Below, piece by piece: positions 16,328 through 24,604 of a DNA stretch of 35,819 bases. Both the position numbers and the translations under genes were made by a program. The DNA is from an uncultured Desulfovibrio sp. (GTDB taxonomy: Bacteria > Desulfobacterota > Desulfovibrionia > Desulfovibrionales > Desulfovibrionaceae): positions 1 through 35,819 of the forward strand of contig NZ_CASDOY010000020.1 in NCBI RefSeq assembly GCF_949282365.1, given 5' to 3'. The notes below the pieces were generated by a model. It did no database searches. It saw only the letters and a list, made by a program, of their open reading frames with translations, and was not told the origin of the DNA. Positions within the stretch are counted from its first letter, which is position 1, and each line of letters begins with the position of its first letter.

Positions 16328-18070
16328 ATGTTCCGTTTTTTGCGGGTCAACATGGCCACCAAGACCTGTGTGTTTGAAGATATCCCCGAAGAATACGCCG
16401 GTCTGGGCGGTCGTGCCCTGACCTCCACCATCGTGGCGCGCGAAGTCAATCCCATCTGCACGCCCCTGGGCCCCCACAACAAGCTGGTCTTCGCGCCCGG
16501 CCTGCTGGGCGCCACCAACAGCCCCAACGGCAACCGCATTTCCGTGGGCTGCAAGAGCCCCCTCACCGAAGGCATCAAGGAAGCCAACTCCGGCGGCCAG
16601 CCCGGCGGCCATCTGGCCAAGCTGGGCATCCTGGCCATCATCGTGGAAGACATGGCCACCGAAGGCGAATGGTGGCAGCTGGAGCTGGGCAAGGATTCCG
16701 CCAGGCTGGTGCCCTCCACCGTGGCCGGCCTCAACAACTTCGACGCCGTGGCCAGGCTGGTGGAGACCTACGGCGACAAGTGCAGCTATGTGAGCATCGG
16801 CCGCGCCGGTGAGTTCAAGCTGACCGCCGCCAGTATCGCCTTCACCGACCGCGAGCTGCGCCCCATGCGCCATGCCGGTCGTGGCGGCGTGGGCGCCGTC
16901 ATGGGTTCCAAGGGCCTCAAGGCCATCATCATCAATCCCGAGGGCGGCAAGAACCATCCGCTGGTGGACGAAAAGGCCTTCCGCGAGGCCTCCAAGCGCT
17001 TCGCCAAGGCCCTGACCGAGCATCCCATCACCGGCAAGGGCCTGGCCGAATACGGCACCGGCGTGCTGGTGAACATCCTGCACGAAGCCGGCGGCCTGCC
17101 CACGGCCAACTTCACCATCGGCCAGTTCGACAAGCACGAAGGCGTGTCCGGCGAGACCATGAACCGCCTGACCAAGGAACGCGGCGGCGAAGGCGCGGTG
17201 GCCCACGGCTGCATGAGCGGCTGCATCATCCGCTGTTCCGGCCTCTTCCCCGACAAGAAGGGCAAGTTCCAGAGCAAGTGGCCCGAGTACGAGACCCTGT
17301 GGTCCTTCGGCCCGCACAGCGGCATCAGCGATATCGACGCCGTGAGCCGCTTCGACTACATGTGCGACGACATCGGCGTGGACACCATCGACGTGGGCGT
17401 TGCCGTGGGCGTTGCCATGGCCGGCGGCGGAATCCCCTACGGTGATGTGGAAGCCGTCAAGGCCGCCATGCAGGGCATCAGCGACGGTACCCCCCTGGGC
17501 CGCATCATCGGCTGCGGTACCGCCACCACCGGCCGCGTGTTCGGCGTGCGCCGCGTGCCCTGCGTCAAGGGCCAGAGCCTGCCCGCCTACGATCCGCGCG
17601 CCGTCAAGGGCGTGGGCGTGACCTACGCCACCACGCCCATGGGCGCCGACCACACCGCCGGCTACGCCGTGACCGCCAACATCCTGAGCTGCGGCGGCAA
17701 GGTCGATCCGCTGAAGCCCGAAGGCCAGATCGAGCTTTCCCGCAACCTGCAGATCGCCACGGCCTCCGTGGACTCCGTGGGCCTGTGCCTGTTCACGGCC
17801 TTCGCCATCCTGGACATCCCGGACGCCCTGGCCGCCATCGTGGACATGCTCAACGCCAAGTTCGGCTGGAAGCTCACCGGTGACGACGTGGTCACCCTGG
17901 GCCAGCGCATCCTCTCCACCGAAGTGGACTTCAACCGTCGCGCCGGCATCACCGAAGCCGCCGACCATCTGCCCGACTTCTTCGTGGACGAGCCCGTGGC
18001 CCCGCACAACACCACCTTCGACATCCCGCACGAGGACCTGAAGACGGTCTTCAACTGGATCAAGAAGTAG
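16328..18070 (+). CDS. Tungsten aldehyde:ferredoxin oxidoreductase (AOR family)
   Basis: AOR-family enzymes oxidise aldehydes to carboxylic acids (or the reverse), using a bis-pterin tungsten cofactor and one [4Fe-4S] cluster with ferredoxin as partner. The 580-aa product is near family length (about 600). The cluster ligands are visible as C295-x3-C299-x3-C303 (GCMSGCIIRC) and distal C487 in VDSVGLCLF. Two pterin-contact segments are typical: the N-terminal YAGLGGRALT and the later region after MGADHTAG. The start at 16328 follows AAAGGAG; upstream in-frame sequence is low-complexity. The spacing C-x3-C-x3-C resembles the YdhV-like branch more than the archaeal AOR C-x2-C-x3-C, so the substrate is open. 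It is followed by a sulfur-carrier gene and an E1-like gene. Confidence 0.94.
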   Translation: MFRFLRVNMATKTCVFEDIPEEYAGLGGRALTSTIVAREVNPICTPLGPHNKLVFAPGLLGATNSPNGNRISVGCKSPLTEGIKEANSGGQPGGHLAKLGILAIIVEDMATEGEWWQLELGKDSARLVPSTVAGLNNFDAVARLVETYGDKCSYVSIGRAGEFKLTAASIAFTDRELRPMRHAGRGGVGAVMGSKGLKAIIINPEGGKNHPLVDEKAFREASKRFAKALTEHPITGKGLAEYGTGVLVNILHEAGGLPTANFTIGQFDKHEGVSGETMNRLTKERGGEGAVAHGCMSGCIIRCSGLFPDKKGKFQSKWPEYETLWSFGPHSGISDIDAVSRFDYMCDDIGVDTIDVGVAVGVAMAGGGIPYGDVEAVKAAMQGISDGTPLGRIIGCGTATTGRVFGVRRVPCVKGQSLPAYDPRAVKGVGVTYATTPMGADHTAGYAVTANILSCGGKVDPLKPEGQIELSRNLQIATASVDSVGLCLFTAFAILDIPDALAAIVDMLNAKFGWKLTGDDVVTLGQRILSTEVDFNRRAGITEAADHLPDFFVDEPVAPHNTTFDIPHEDLKTVFNWIKK

Positions 18071-18081
18071 CGTAGACTGTG

Positions 18082-18109
18082 GCCGGGCCCGCCGCGCGGC
18101 GGGCCCGGC
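18082..18109 (+). other. 28-bp perfect palindrome between the AOR and moaD-like genes
   Basis: All 14 base pairs of the dyad centred at 18095/18096 match. It starts 12 nt after the AOR stop. The nearest T-tract (TTTT) comes 10 nt after the stem, so efficient termination is unlikely. Stabilisation of the AOR mRNA 3' end or partial attenuation would adjust the ratio of enzyme to its maturation proteins; this is inference. Confidence 0.7.
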
Positions 18110-18156
18110 GCGTCACACCTTTTCTTGACCGGCGGGAGCCGGCACCGGAGGCCAGC

Positions 18157-18396
18157 ATGAGCATACTCGTCAAACTGAGTACCACCCTGCGGGACTATGT
18201 GCCCGGGTATGATCCCGAGGCGGGGATAACGCTTGATGTGCCGGAAGGAGCCACGGCTGCCGACGTGGCGAAGATGGTGGGGCTGCCGCTGGAAGAGATC
18301 AAGATCGTCATGATCAACGGGCGTCAGAAAGAGGTCCAGAGCAAGATATGCGACGGTGCTCGTGTGGCCTTTTTCCCTGCTGTCGGAGGAGGTTAG
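18157..18396 (+). CDS. MoaD/ThiS-like sulfur carrier protein
   Basis: A 79-aa ubiquitin-fold protein with the diagnostic C-terminal Gly-Gly (ending AVGGG). This is the site where an E1-like enzyme adenylates the tail before it is converted to a thiocarboxylate. The fold pattern is visible as VKLSTTLRDYV, DVPEGATAADV and KIVMINGRQ. MoaD gives sulfur to molybdopterin synthase. A dedicated copy behind an AOR gene suggests a role in building the dithiolene of the tungsten cofactor, or in sulfuration of the metal. CGGAGG sits 5 nt before the ATG. The final bases overlap the ribosome binding site region of the next gene, so the pair is coupled. Confidence 0.87.
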   Translation: MSILVKLSTTLRDYVPGYDPEAGITLDVPEGATAADVAKMVGLPLEEIKIVMINGRQKEVQSKICDGARVAFFPAVGGG

Positions 18397-18409
18397 ACGC
18401 CCGTTGATC

Positions 18410-19351
18410 ATGACTCCCATCACATGGTCCCCTGAAGCGGGGGACAGCGGCGCGGCGTTCCTGCCCTGGCCTGAGTCCAGGACGCGGGAGCGCCTCGACC
18501 TGTTCCTGCGGCGGACGCCGCTGGCCCGCTGGGCCGCGCCGCATGTGCTGCGGCGGGCGCAGGACGGGACGGCTTTCGTCGGCGGGGCCGCCATCCGGCG
18601 GCTGGCCGCGCAGGCCGCCGTGCCTGAACGGGAAGTGATGGCCGCGCTCCTGCAAGACGGCATCTGGCCGGAACGCTTCCGTAGAAACTACGGTGTTTTT
18701 TCCGCCGATGCAATGGTCCGCCTGCTGCGGGCCCGCATCTTCGTGCTGGGCTGCGGCGGCCTGGGCGGGCATGTGGCCGCCCTGCTGGCGCGGCTGGGCG
18801 TGGGCGGCCTGCGCCTGTGCGACGACGACGTCTTTGAGGAAAGCAACCTCAATCGCCAGTATTTTTGCACGGAAAGCAGCCTGGGCCAGCCCAAGGCCGC
18901 GGCCGCGGCGCGCGGCCTGCGCGACATGGCGGGCCACCTGGCCCTGGATGTGCGGCAGACCAGGGCGGATGGAAAAAATCTGCCGGACATGCTGCGGGAC
19001 ATGGATGTGGCCGTGGATTGTCTGGACGACCTCGGCCTGAAAATGCTACTGGAAAAGAGTTCCGCCACGGCGGGCGTGCCCTTCGTGCACGGTTCCGTGC
19101 TGCGGGCCGAGGGCTTTGCCCGGGCGGCCCGTTCCGGGCGGGCCTATGTGCGGGAGCTCTACGCTTCCGGCCTGAGCGCGGCGGAGGCGGACAGCGCCCG
19201 CCATGAGGGCGTCATCGCCACGGCCCCGGCCGGGGTGGCCTGCGTGATGGTCTCCCTGTGCCTGCGCCTGCTGCTGCGGCCCGAAGCCGGGGATTCGGCC
19301 CTGTTCCACGCCGATCTTTCCGTGCCGGAGCTGGAACGCTTCGACGGCTGA
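18410..19351 (+). CDS. E1-like activating enzyme (ThiF/MoeB/HesA family) with N-terminal extension
   Basis: E1-like enzymes adenylate the C-terminal glycine of MoaD/ThiS-type carriers. The 313-aa product has a Rossmann ATP site GCGGLGG (residues 114-120), the hallmark ESNLNRQ (144-150), the GQPK lysine (Lys162) and Asp203 in VAVDCLDD. Two features are unusual. The first 95 residues form an Ala/Arg-rich helical extension not found in MoeB. The zinc CxxC pairs of MoeB and ThiF are not seen. The ATG at 18410 is 17 nt from GGAGGAGG; an in-frame TTG at 18404 has better spacing and may be the true start. Its partner is almost certainly the MoaD-like protein upstream. Confidence 0.86.
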   Translation: MTPITWSPEAGDSGAAFLPWPESRTRERLDLFLRRTPLARWAAPHVLRRAQDGTAFVGGAAIRRLAAQAAVPEREVMAALLQDGIWPERFRRNYGVFSADAMVRLLRARIFVLGCGGLGGHVAALLARLGVGGLRLCDDDVFEESNLNRQYFCTESSLGQPKAAAAARGLRDMAGHLALDVRQTRADGKNLPDMLRDMDVAVDCLDDLGLKMLLEKSSATAGVPFVHGSVLRAEGFARAARSGRAYVRELYASGLSAAEADSARHEGVIATAPAGVACVMVSLCLRLLLRPEAGDSALFHADLSVPELERFDG

Positions 19352-19636
19352 CGGCCGTGCCGCGCGATCCGGGCGTACGGGCGCGACAGCCCGGGGCTCC
19401 CCCGGCAGACATCCGGCGTGGCCCGGGCACGGCCCGGCGGCAGACGCGGCCGGCCACGGCGCACTGCCGGGCAGGAGGGGTGCCGCACAGCACGCATCAT
19501 GCCGGTCTTGCTGCCTTCCCGCGGCCCTTCCTGCGGGAAGATGCGGCCCGGCGGCAAACATATTTCTCCACAGCCGACTACCTGCGCCCGACGCACAGGC
19601 GGGCAGGCAGTGCGGGGCTGCCTTGGGGGGCGGCCC
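19352..19636. other. Intergenic sequence after the E1-like gene
   Basis: About 285 nt without a supported gene precede the terminator at 19637. Open frames here have Arg/Pro/Gly-rich translations with no domain. With the two structured elements that follow, the total gap to the convergent dinB is about 435 nt. Confidence 0.55.
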
Positions 19637-19670
19637 GGCCGGAAGAAGTTTTCTTCTTCCGGCCTTTTTT
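19637..19670 (+). terminator. Terminator of the AOR operon
   Basis: A perfect 12-bp stem GGCCGGAAGAAG / CTTCTTCCGGCC with a TTTT loop is followed by six T. It is the first strong terminator after the E1-like gene on the plus strand. Confidence 0.88.
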
Positions 19671-19680
19671 GTTCAGTTTT

Positions 19681-19765
19681 GCGGGGGAAGGGGCGTTTTG
19701 GGCAAAAACTGCCCCTTCCCCCGCAGCCCCAACCCCGAAAAAACTTTTATGCAGGTGCGGATGCC
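19681..19765 (+). repeat. Dispersed palindromic element, copy 1
   Basis: A perfect 14-bp stem (GCGGGGGAAGGGGC / GCCCCTTCCCCCGC, 19681-19724) holds an inner GTTTT / AAAAAC stem. A tail follows with CCCCAACCCC, AAAAAACTTTT and GCAGGT. The same stem-plus-tail layout recurs at 32281 and, inverted, at 32767. It lies between convergent genes and may also end dinB transcripts. Confidence 0.8.
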
Positions 19766-19786
19766 GGTCCCCTTCCCCCGGAACGC

Positions 19787-21010
19787 TCATGCCTCCCCGC
19801 CGTCCTCCCGCGGGCGGAACAGGCGGCCGCGCTGCACGGCCTGCTTGCCGAACTTGTGGCGCAGGCTGTCCAGGGCGGCGTCCAGACGGCGGCGACGGGC
19901 CTCCTGTTCGGGGTCGCGCCCCTGCACGCCCCGGAACACGCCGGGCAGCAGGCCCTGCGCCGGGGGACCGCCGAAGCCGGACACGCCCAGGCCGATGAGC
20001 CGTACCGCCTGGGGCAGGGGCTCGGCGGCCAGCAGGGCCGCGCCGGTCTCGTAGATGGTCTCGGTGCTGTCCGTGGCTTCGGGCAGGGTGCGGGAGCGCG
20101 TGATCTGGCGGAAGTCCGCGAACTTGACCTTGAGGGTCACGGTGCGGCCGCGCAGGCCGTGGCGGCGCAGCGAGGCCCCCACGCGCTCGGCATGGGTCAG
20201 GAGCATGGTCTTGAGGAATTCCCGGTCGCGGGTATCCCGGGCGAAGGTGGTCTCGGCGCTCTCGCTCTTGATCTCGTGTTCGGGCACTACGGGGCGGGGG
20301 TCGATGCCGTGGGCCCGGGCGTGCAGCACGCGCCCCCACTTGCCGAAACGCTGCTCCAGCAGTGCCGCGCTGTAGCGGCGCAGCTGCTCCACGCGGCGGA
20401 TGCCCAGGGCTTCCAGGGCGGCTACCATGTGTTTGCCCACGCCGGGCAGGCGGCGCACCTCCAGCCCGTCCAGGAAGGCGTCCACGTCTTCCGGGCGCAG
20501 GATGTAGCTGCCGTCGGGCTTGTTGATGTCCGAGCAAATCTTGGCCAGGAACTTGACCGGCGCCGCGCCCACGGAACAGGTCAGGCCGCCGGTGACCTCG
20601 CGCACCCGCTCCTTGATGGCATGGATGAGGGCTTCCGGCGGGCCGAAAAGGCGCTCCAGACCGGTGGCGTCCAGATAGGCCTCGTCGATGCTGGCGGGCT
20701 CCACCAGGGGCGAGAAGTCGCGCAGGGCCTCCATGATGCGGGCCGAAAGCTCCGCATAGCGGTGCCGGCTGCCGCGCACGAAGACGGCCTGCGGGCAGAG
20801 GCGGCGGGCCGTGGCCATGGGCATGGCCGAATGCACGCCGAAGCGTCGCGCCTCATAAGAGGCCGTGGAGACCACGCCGCGCGTCCCGCCGCCCACGATG
20901 AGCGGCTTGCCCCGCCATTCCGGGTGGTCCATCTGCTCCACGGAGGCGAAGAAGGCATCCATGTCCAGATGCAGGATGATGCGCGGGGGAGGATCGGGGG
21001 GACGCGGCAT
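19787..21010 (-). CDS. dinB: DNA polymerase IV (Y family)
   Basis: This is an error-prone translesion polymerase lacking proofreading. The 407-aa product has the catalytic acidic residues Asp16 (HLDMDAFFAS) and D109-E110 (SIDEAYLD). Phe21 sits at the steric gate that excludes ribonucleotides. A helix-hairpin-helix is seen in RRLPGVGKHMVAALEALGI, and the little-finger domain follows to about residue 350. The Pro/Arg-rich first ten residues and the basic tail are extra. A clamp-binding motif is not obvious. It is the last gene of a yjbQ - antiporter - dinB run, 46 nt after the antiporter. I see no LexA-type box in the short gap. Confidence 0.94.
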   Translation of the reverse strand: MPRPPDPPPRIILHLDMDAFFASVEQMDHPEWRGKPLIVGGGTRGVVSTASYEARRFGVHSAMPMATARRLCPQAVFVRGSRHRYAELSARIMEALRDFSPLVEPASIDEAYLDATGLERLFGPPEALIHAIKERVREVTGGLTCSVGAAPVKFLAKICSDINKPDGSYILRPEDVDAFLDGLEVRRLPGVGKHMVAALEALGIRRVEQLRRYSAALLEQRFGKWGRVLHARAHGIDPRPVVPEHEIKSESAETTFARDTRDREFLKTMLLTHAERVGASLRRHGLRGRTVTLKVKFADFRQITRSRTLPEATDSTETIYETGAALLAAEPLPQAVRLIGLGVSGFGGPPAQGLLPGVFRGVQGRDPEQEARRRRLDAALDSLRHKFGKQAVQRGRLFRPREDGGEA

Positions 21011-21056
21011 GCCGTCATTCCTTTTCCGGACCGTCGGCGGGACGGCCCGGCGGCCG

Positions 21057-22772
21057 TCAGCGTTGCGCCGGGGCGGGGCCTTCGTCGAAGACCTCGCGCA
21101 CGCGGGCCAGTTCCGCTTCCAGACCGGCGCGGCCCACGCCCAGATCGTCCAGCAGGAAGCGCGACATGCTCAGGGCCACTTCGCGTTCGCCGCTGAAGGC
21201 GCCGGCCACGCCCATGCGGCGCAGGCTCTCGGCCTCGCTGGCGAAGGGCGTGTTGACGAAGATGCGGATATCGGGGTTGAGGCTGCGGGCGATGGGCACC
21301 ACCTCCCGGGCCGGGATGCCCGGCGCGGACAGCAGCAGGGCCTGGGCCTGTTCCAGACCGGCCTCGCGCAGGACCTCGGCCTGGGTGGCGTCGCCGTGCA
21401 CGGCCGGGCGGCCCAGACCGCGCAGGCGGCGCACGGTGTCGATGTTGGCCTCCACCACCACGGGCAGCAGGCCGTGGGCCCGCACGATGCGGCACAGGCT
21501 GCGCCCCACGGGGCCGAAGCCCACCACGACCACACGCGGCAGGGCGTCATCGTCGGGGCCGGTCGTCATGCGCGGCAGGCGCGCGCCCAGCCCCAGGCGC
21601 TCCAGCAGGCGGGTCAGGCCGCCCACACGCCGGAAGATCAGGGGATTGAGGGTGATGGAGAGCAGGGCCGCCGGGATGACGGCATTGCTGATGGCGGCGT
21701 CGAACAGGCCGAAGCTGACGCCCAGGCCCATGAGGATGAAGGTGAATTCGCCGATCTGCCCCAGCGAGAGGCCCACGGAAAGCGCCAGACGCAGCGGCTT
21801 GCGGGCCGCGAGGCAGACCAGGAAGGCCAGCAGGGGCTTGAGCAGCACGATGACGCCCAGGGCCAGCAGGAAGAGCGGCCACTGTTCCAGCAGCGCGCCG
21901 GGATCGAAAAGCATGCCCACGGAGACGAAGAACAGCACGGCGAAGGCGTCGCGCAGGGGCAGGGCCTCGGCCGTGGCGCGGGCGCTGAAGTCCGACTGGC
22001 CCACCACCATGCCCGCCAGGAAGGCTCCGAAGGCCATGGAGGCGTCGAAGAACAGGGCCGAGCCCACGGCGATGCCCAGGGCCAGCACGATGACCGCCAG
22101 GGTGAAGAGGTCGCGCGTGCCGGTACGCGCCACATAGCCCAGCAGGGCCGGGATCAGGCGCTGTCCGGCCACCAGGGTGAAGACCGTGAGCGCGGCCAGC
22201 TTGAGCAGGGTCTCGCCCAGTATCCACCAGATATTGCCTTCGCCGGCGCCCAGGACAACGGGCAGCAGCACCAGCAGCAGGATGGTGAACAGGTCCTCCA
22301 CCACCAGCCAGCCCAGGGCCACATGGCCGGTGTGGGTATGCAGCACATGGTTGTCGGCCAGCACGCGGGTGAGCACCACGGTACTGGCCACCGAGACCGA
22401 CATGCCGAAGACCGCGCCCGCCCAGAGGGAGAAGCCCCAGAACTGGAGCAGGCCCGTGCAGGCCAGGGTGGTGAGGGCGATCTGGATGGCCGCCCCGCCC
22501 AGGGCGATGCCGCGCACGGCCAGCAGATCCTTGAGGTGGAAGTGCAGGCCCACGCCGAACATGAGCAGGATGATGCCGATCTCGGCCAGCTGCGAGGCCA
22601 GACCGGCGTCGGCCACGAAGCCCGGCGAGTGCGGCCCCACCAGGATGCCCGCCAGCAGGTAGCCCACCAGGGGCGAGAGGCGCAGCTTCTGGGTCACGAA
22701 GCCCAGCACCAGGGCCGCGCCCAGACCGCCGGTGAGGGTCAGGATCAGGGAGATGTCGTGCGGCATGCTCAT
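21057..22772 (-). CDS. CPA2-family cation:proton antiporter with TrkA-N domain (KefB/YbaL-like)
   Basis: A membrane transporter for K+ or Na+ in exchange for H+, gated by a cytoplasmic nucleotide-binding domain. The 571-aa product has about 12 transmembrane helices (residues 5-385). Hallmarks include LVGYLLAGILVGPHSPG near the N-terminus and LVVEDLFTILLL in the ion path. A C-terminal RCK/TrkA-N Rossmann domain begins VVVVGFGPVGRS and contains HGDATQAEVL (about 410-530). The start is set at 22772, where GAGGAG lies about 11 nt upstream. The ATG overlaps the yjbQ stop as ATGA. The closest named E. coli relative by layout is YbaL or KefC. The ion specificity cannot be read from sequence. Confidence 0.9.
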   Translation of the reverse strand: MSMPHDISLILTLTGGLGAALVLGFVTQKLRLSPLVGYLLAGILVGPHSPGFVADAGLASQLAEIGIILLMFGVGLHFHLKDLLAVRGIALGGAAIQIALTTLACTGLLQFWGFSLWAGAVFGMSVSVASTVVLTRVLADNHVLHTHTGHVALGWLVVEDLFTILLLVLLPVVLGAGEGNIWWILGETLLKLAALTVFTLVAGQRLIPALLGYVARTGTRDLFTLAVIVLALGIAVGSALFFDASMAFGAFLAGMVVGQSDFSARATAEALPLRDAFAVLFFVSVGMLFDPGALLEQWPLFLLALGVIVLLKPLLAFLVCLAARKPLRLALSVGLSLGQIGEFTFILMGLGVSFGLFDAAISNAVIPAALLSITLNPLIFRRVGGLTRLLERLGLGARLPRMTTGPDDDALPRVVVVGFGPVGRSLCRIVRAHGLLPVVVEANIDTVRRLRGLGRPAVHGDATQAEVLREAGLEQAQALLLSAPGIPAREVVPIARSLNPDIRIFVNTPFASEAESLRRMGVAGAFSGEREVALSMSRFLLDDLGVGRAGLEAELARVREVFDEGPAPAQR

Positions 22773-23191
22773 GGACGGGGGCTCTCCTCGCCGGGCAGCC
22801 ACTGGGCCCAGAGCGTGCGCTGCCGGGGGCCGTCGCCTTCGCAGAGATAGACGGACTGCCAGCGGCCCAGCCGCAGCTGGCCGTCCTCCACGATGAGCAT
22901 CAGGCTGGGGCCGTGCAGGGTGGTCTTGATGTGGGCGTCACTGTTGCCTTCGGCATGGTCGAACGCGCCGTCCTGCGGCACCAGGGCGCGGAAAAAGCGC
23001 ACCATGTCGCGCTGCACGTCGGGGTCCGCCCCCTCGTTGATGGTCAGGCCGCAGGTGGTATGGGGCGAGAAGAGCAGCAGGGCGCCGTCACGGCGGCCCA
23101 GCTGGCGGCCGCGGGCCACCAGTTCCCGCACCTGGGCGGTGATGTCGCGCATTTCACAACGGCTGCGCGTGGCCACGGACAATGTTTCCAT
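22769..23191 (-). CDS. yjbQ: YjbQ / UPF0047 family protein
   Basis: A 140-aa protein with the family's signature FSPHTTCGLTINEGADPDV, in which His, Cys and Glu line a pocket, and HIKTTLHGPSLML plus the closing GRWQSVYLCEGDGPR. The biochemical role is unsettled; thiamine phosphate synthase activity has been reported for members, but I would not rely on it here. AAGGAG lies 6-8 nt before the ATG at 23191; the longer reading upstream is low-complexity. It is translationally coupled to the antiporter gene and is the first gene of that minus-strand run, divergent from sppA. Confidence 0.88.
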   Translation of the reverse strand: METLSVATRSRCEMRDITAQVRELVARGRQLGRRDGALLLFSPHTTCGLTINEGADPDVQRDMVRFFRALVPQDGAFDHAEGNSDAHIKTTLHGPSLMLIVEDGQLRLGRWQSVYLCEGDGPRQRTLWAQWLPGEESPRP

Positions 23192-23451
23192 GGAGGCTCC
23201 TTGTCTTTCCCAAAGGATGGGCTTAGGGTCGGGACGCAGTGTCCTGGCTGCCGCCGTTCGCCGTCTGCCGGACGGCGGCCCGGCGGCCACGAAAGCGGAT
23301 TCGCCGCATGGCGCGGCGGCCCGGCAGTTGGACGTGCCGTGCCGCGGGCCAGAGCGGCCGGACGCGGACACGAGGTCACGGTCGCCTGCCCCCGGAGGGG
23401 CAGCGGGCCGCGTCGAGCGGCCCTCCCCGCACCTTTTACCCGAACAGAGCC

Positions 23452-24579
23452 ATGCAAATCAATGATCCCGCACGTTCCCCGCAGGACGGGGCCGCCGGCC
23501 TGCGCCTGGATGCCCCTACGGCCGACGAGTTCACCGAACATCCTTTGCGCATGAACGGGGAGCCCTCCGCCCAGCCCCTGAGCATGGACGGGGAAGCGCC
23601 CGCCCCCGGCAAGGCCCCGGGCGGCGGCAGGGCCGCGGCCGCCGTGCCCCCGCCGGTCTGCTCCGCCTCCTGCCCCCTGTCCCATGTGCCGCAAAAAGCC
23701 TGGCTGCACCTGTTCCGGGTGCCGTTCCGCAAGCGCCATCCCGTGATCTTCTGGGGCCTGCTGCTCCTGCTGCTGGGCGGCTGCGCGGCCTTCGCGGCGC
23801 TGCAGGCCGCGGGCCTGGGCAGCGAGCGCCTCGCCCTGGTGCGGGTGAGCGGGCCCATCATGGATATCGACGCCCAGCTGCGCTGGATCGGGAAACTGGG
23901 CCGCATGCCTTCCGTCAAGGGCGTGCTGGTGCGCGTGGATTCCCCCGGCGGGGGCGTGGCGGCCTCGCAGGAGCTCTATGAGGCCCTGGCACGTCTGGCC
24001 AAGGACAAGCCCGTGGCCGTGAGCATGGGCGGCACAGCCGCTTCCGGCGGCCTGATGGTCAGCATGGCGGGCAGGCGCGTGTTCGCCAATGCCTCCAGCG
24101 TGACCGGCTCCATCGGCGTGCGCATGGACATCCCCCAGATCCGGGGCCTGCTGGACAAGCTGGGCCTGGGCCGCCAGACCCTGACCACCGCGCCCTACAA
24201 GGACGCCGGTTCCATGCTGGAACCGCTCACGGCCGAGGAAAAGGCCTATTTCCAGGGCGTCCTCAGGGACATGCACGAGCAGTTCGTGGATATCGTGGCC
24301 CGGGGGCGGCACATGGACCGCGCCCGCGCCGAACGCCTGGCCACGGGCAAGATCTTCACCGGCCGCGAAGCCGTGGCGCTGGGCCTGGTGGACGAGCTGG
24401 GCGGCCAGCAGGCGGCGCACGCCTGGCTGGCCGAGACCTGCAAGGTGCCGGTGGACAGGCCCCTGCTCATGCCTTCCAGCGACGACGCATGGTGGGAAAA
24501 ATGCCTCAAGACCTGGCTCGGTCTGGATCTGGACCGTTTGGCCGGCAGCGAGGCTCCGGCCTTCCTCTACAGGTTCTAG
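23452..24579 (+). CDS. sppA: Membrane-anchored signal peptide peptidase SppA
   Basis: SppA degrades cleaved signal peptides in the membrane with a Ser-Lys dyad. The 375-aa product has a 95-residue Pro/Ala-rich cytoplasmic extension, one membrane helix (about 97-120), then the ClpP/crotonase-like protease domain. VDSPGGG is at 162-168, the nucleophile Ser198 is in TAASGG, and the base Lys250 is in APYKDAG. It is the short, single-domain form, as in Bacillus. The start is uncertain: ATG at 23452 has no clear ribosome binding site, and in-frame ATG codons at residues 34 and 45 would shorten only the disordered part. It is divergent from yjbQ. Confidence 0.88.
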   Translation: MQINDPARSPQDGAAGLRLDAPTADEFTEHPLRMNGEPSAQPLSMDGEAPAPGKAPGGGRAAAAVPPPVCSASCPLSHVPQKAWLHLFRVPFRKRHPVIFWGLLLLLLGGCAAFAALQAAGLGSERLALVRVSGPIMDIDAQLRWIGKLGRMPSVKGVLVRVDSPGGGVAASQELYEALARLAKDKPVAVSMGGTAASGGLMVSMAGRRVFANASSVTGSIGVRMDIPQIRGLLDKLGLGRQTLTTAPYKDAGSMLEPLTAEEKAYFQGVLRDMHEQFVDIVARGRHMDRARAERLATGKIFTGREAVALGLVDELGGQQAAHAWLAETCKVPVDRPLLMPSSDDAWWEKCLKTWLGLDLDRLAGSEAPAFLYRF

Positions 24580-24604
24580 GCCCAGGGCTCATGATGTTTT
24601 GTTT

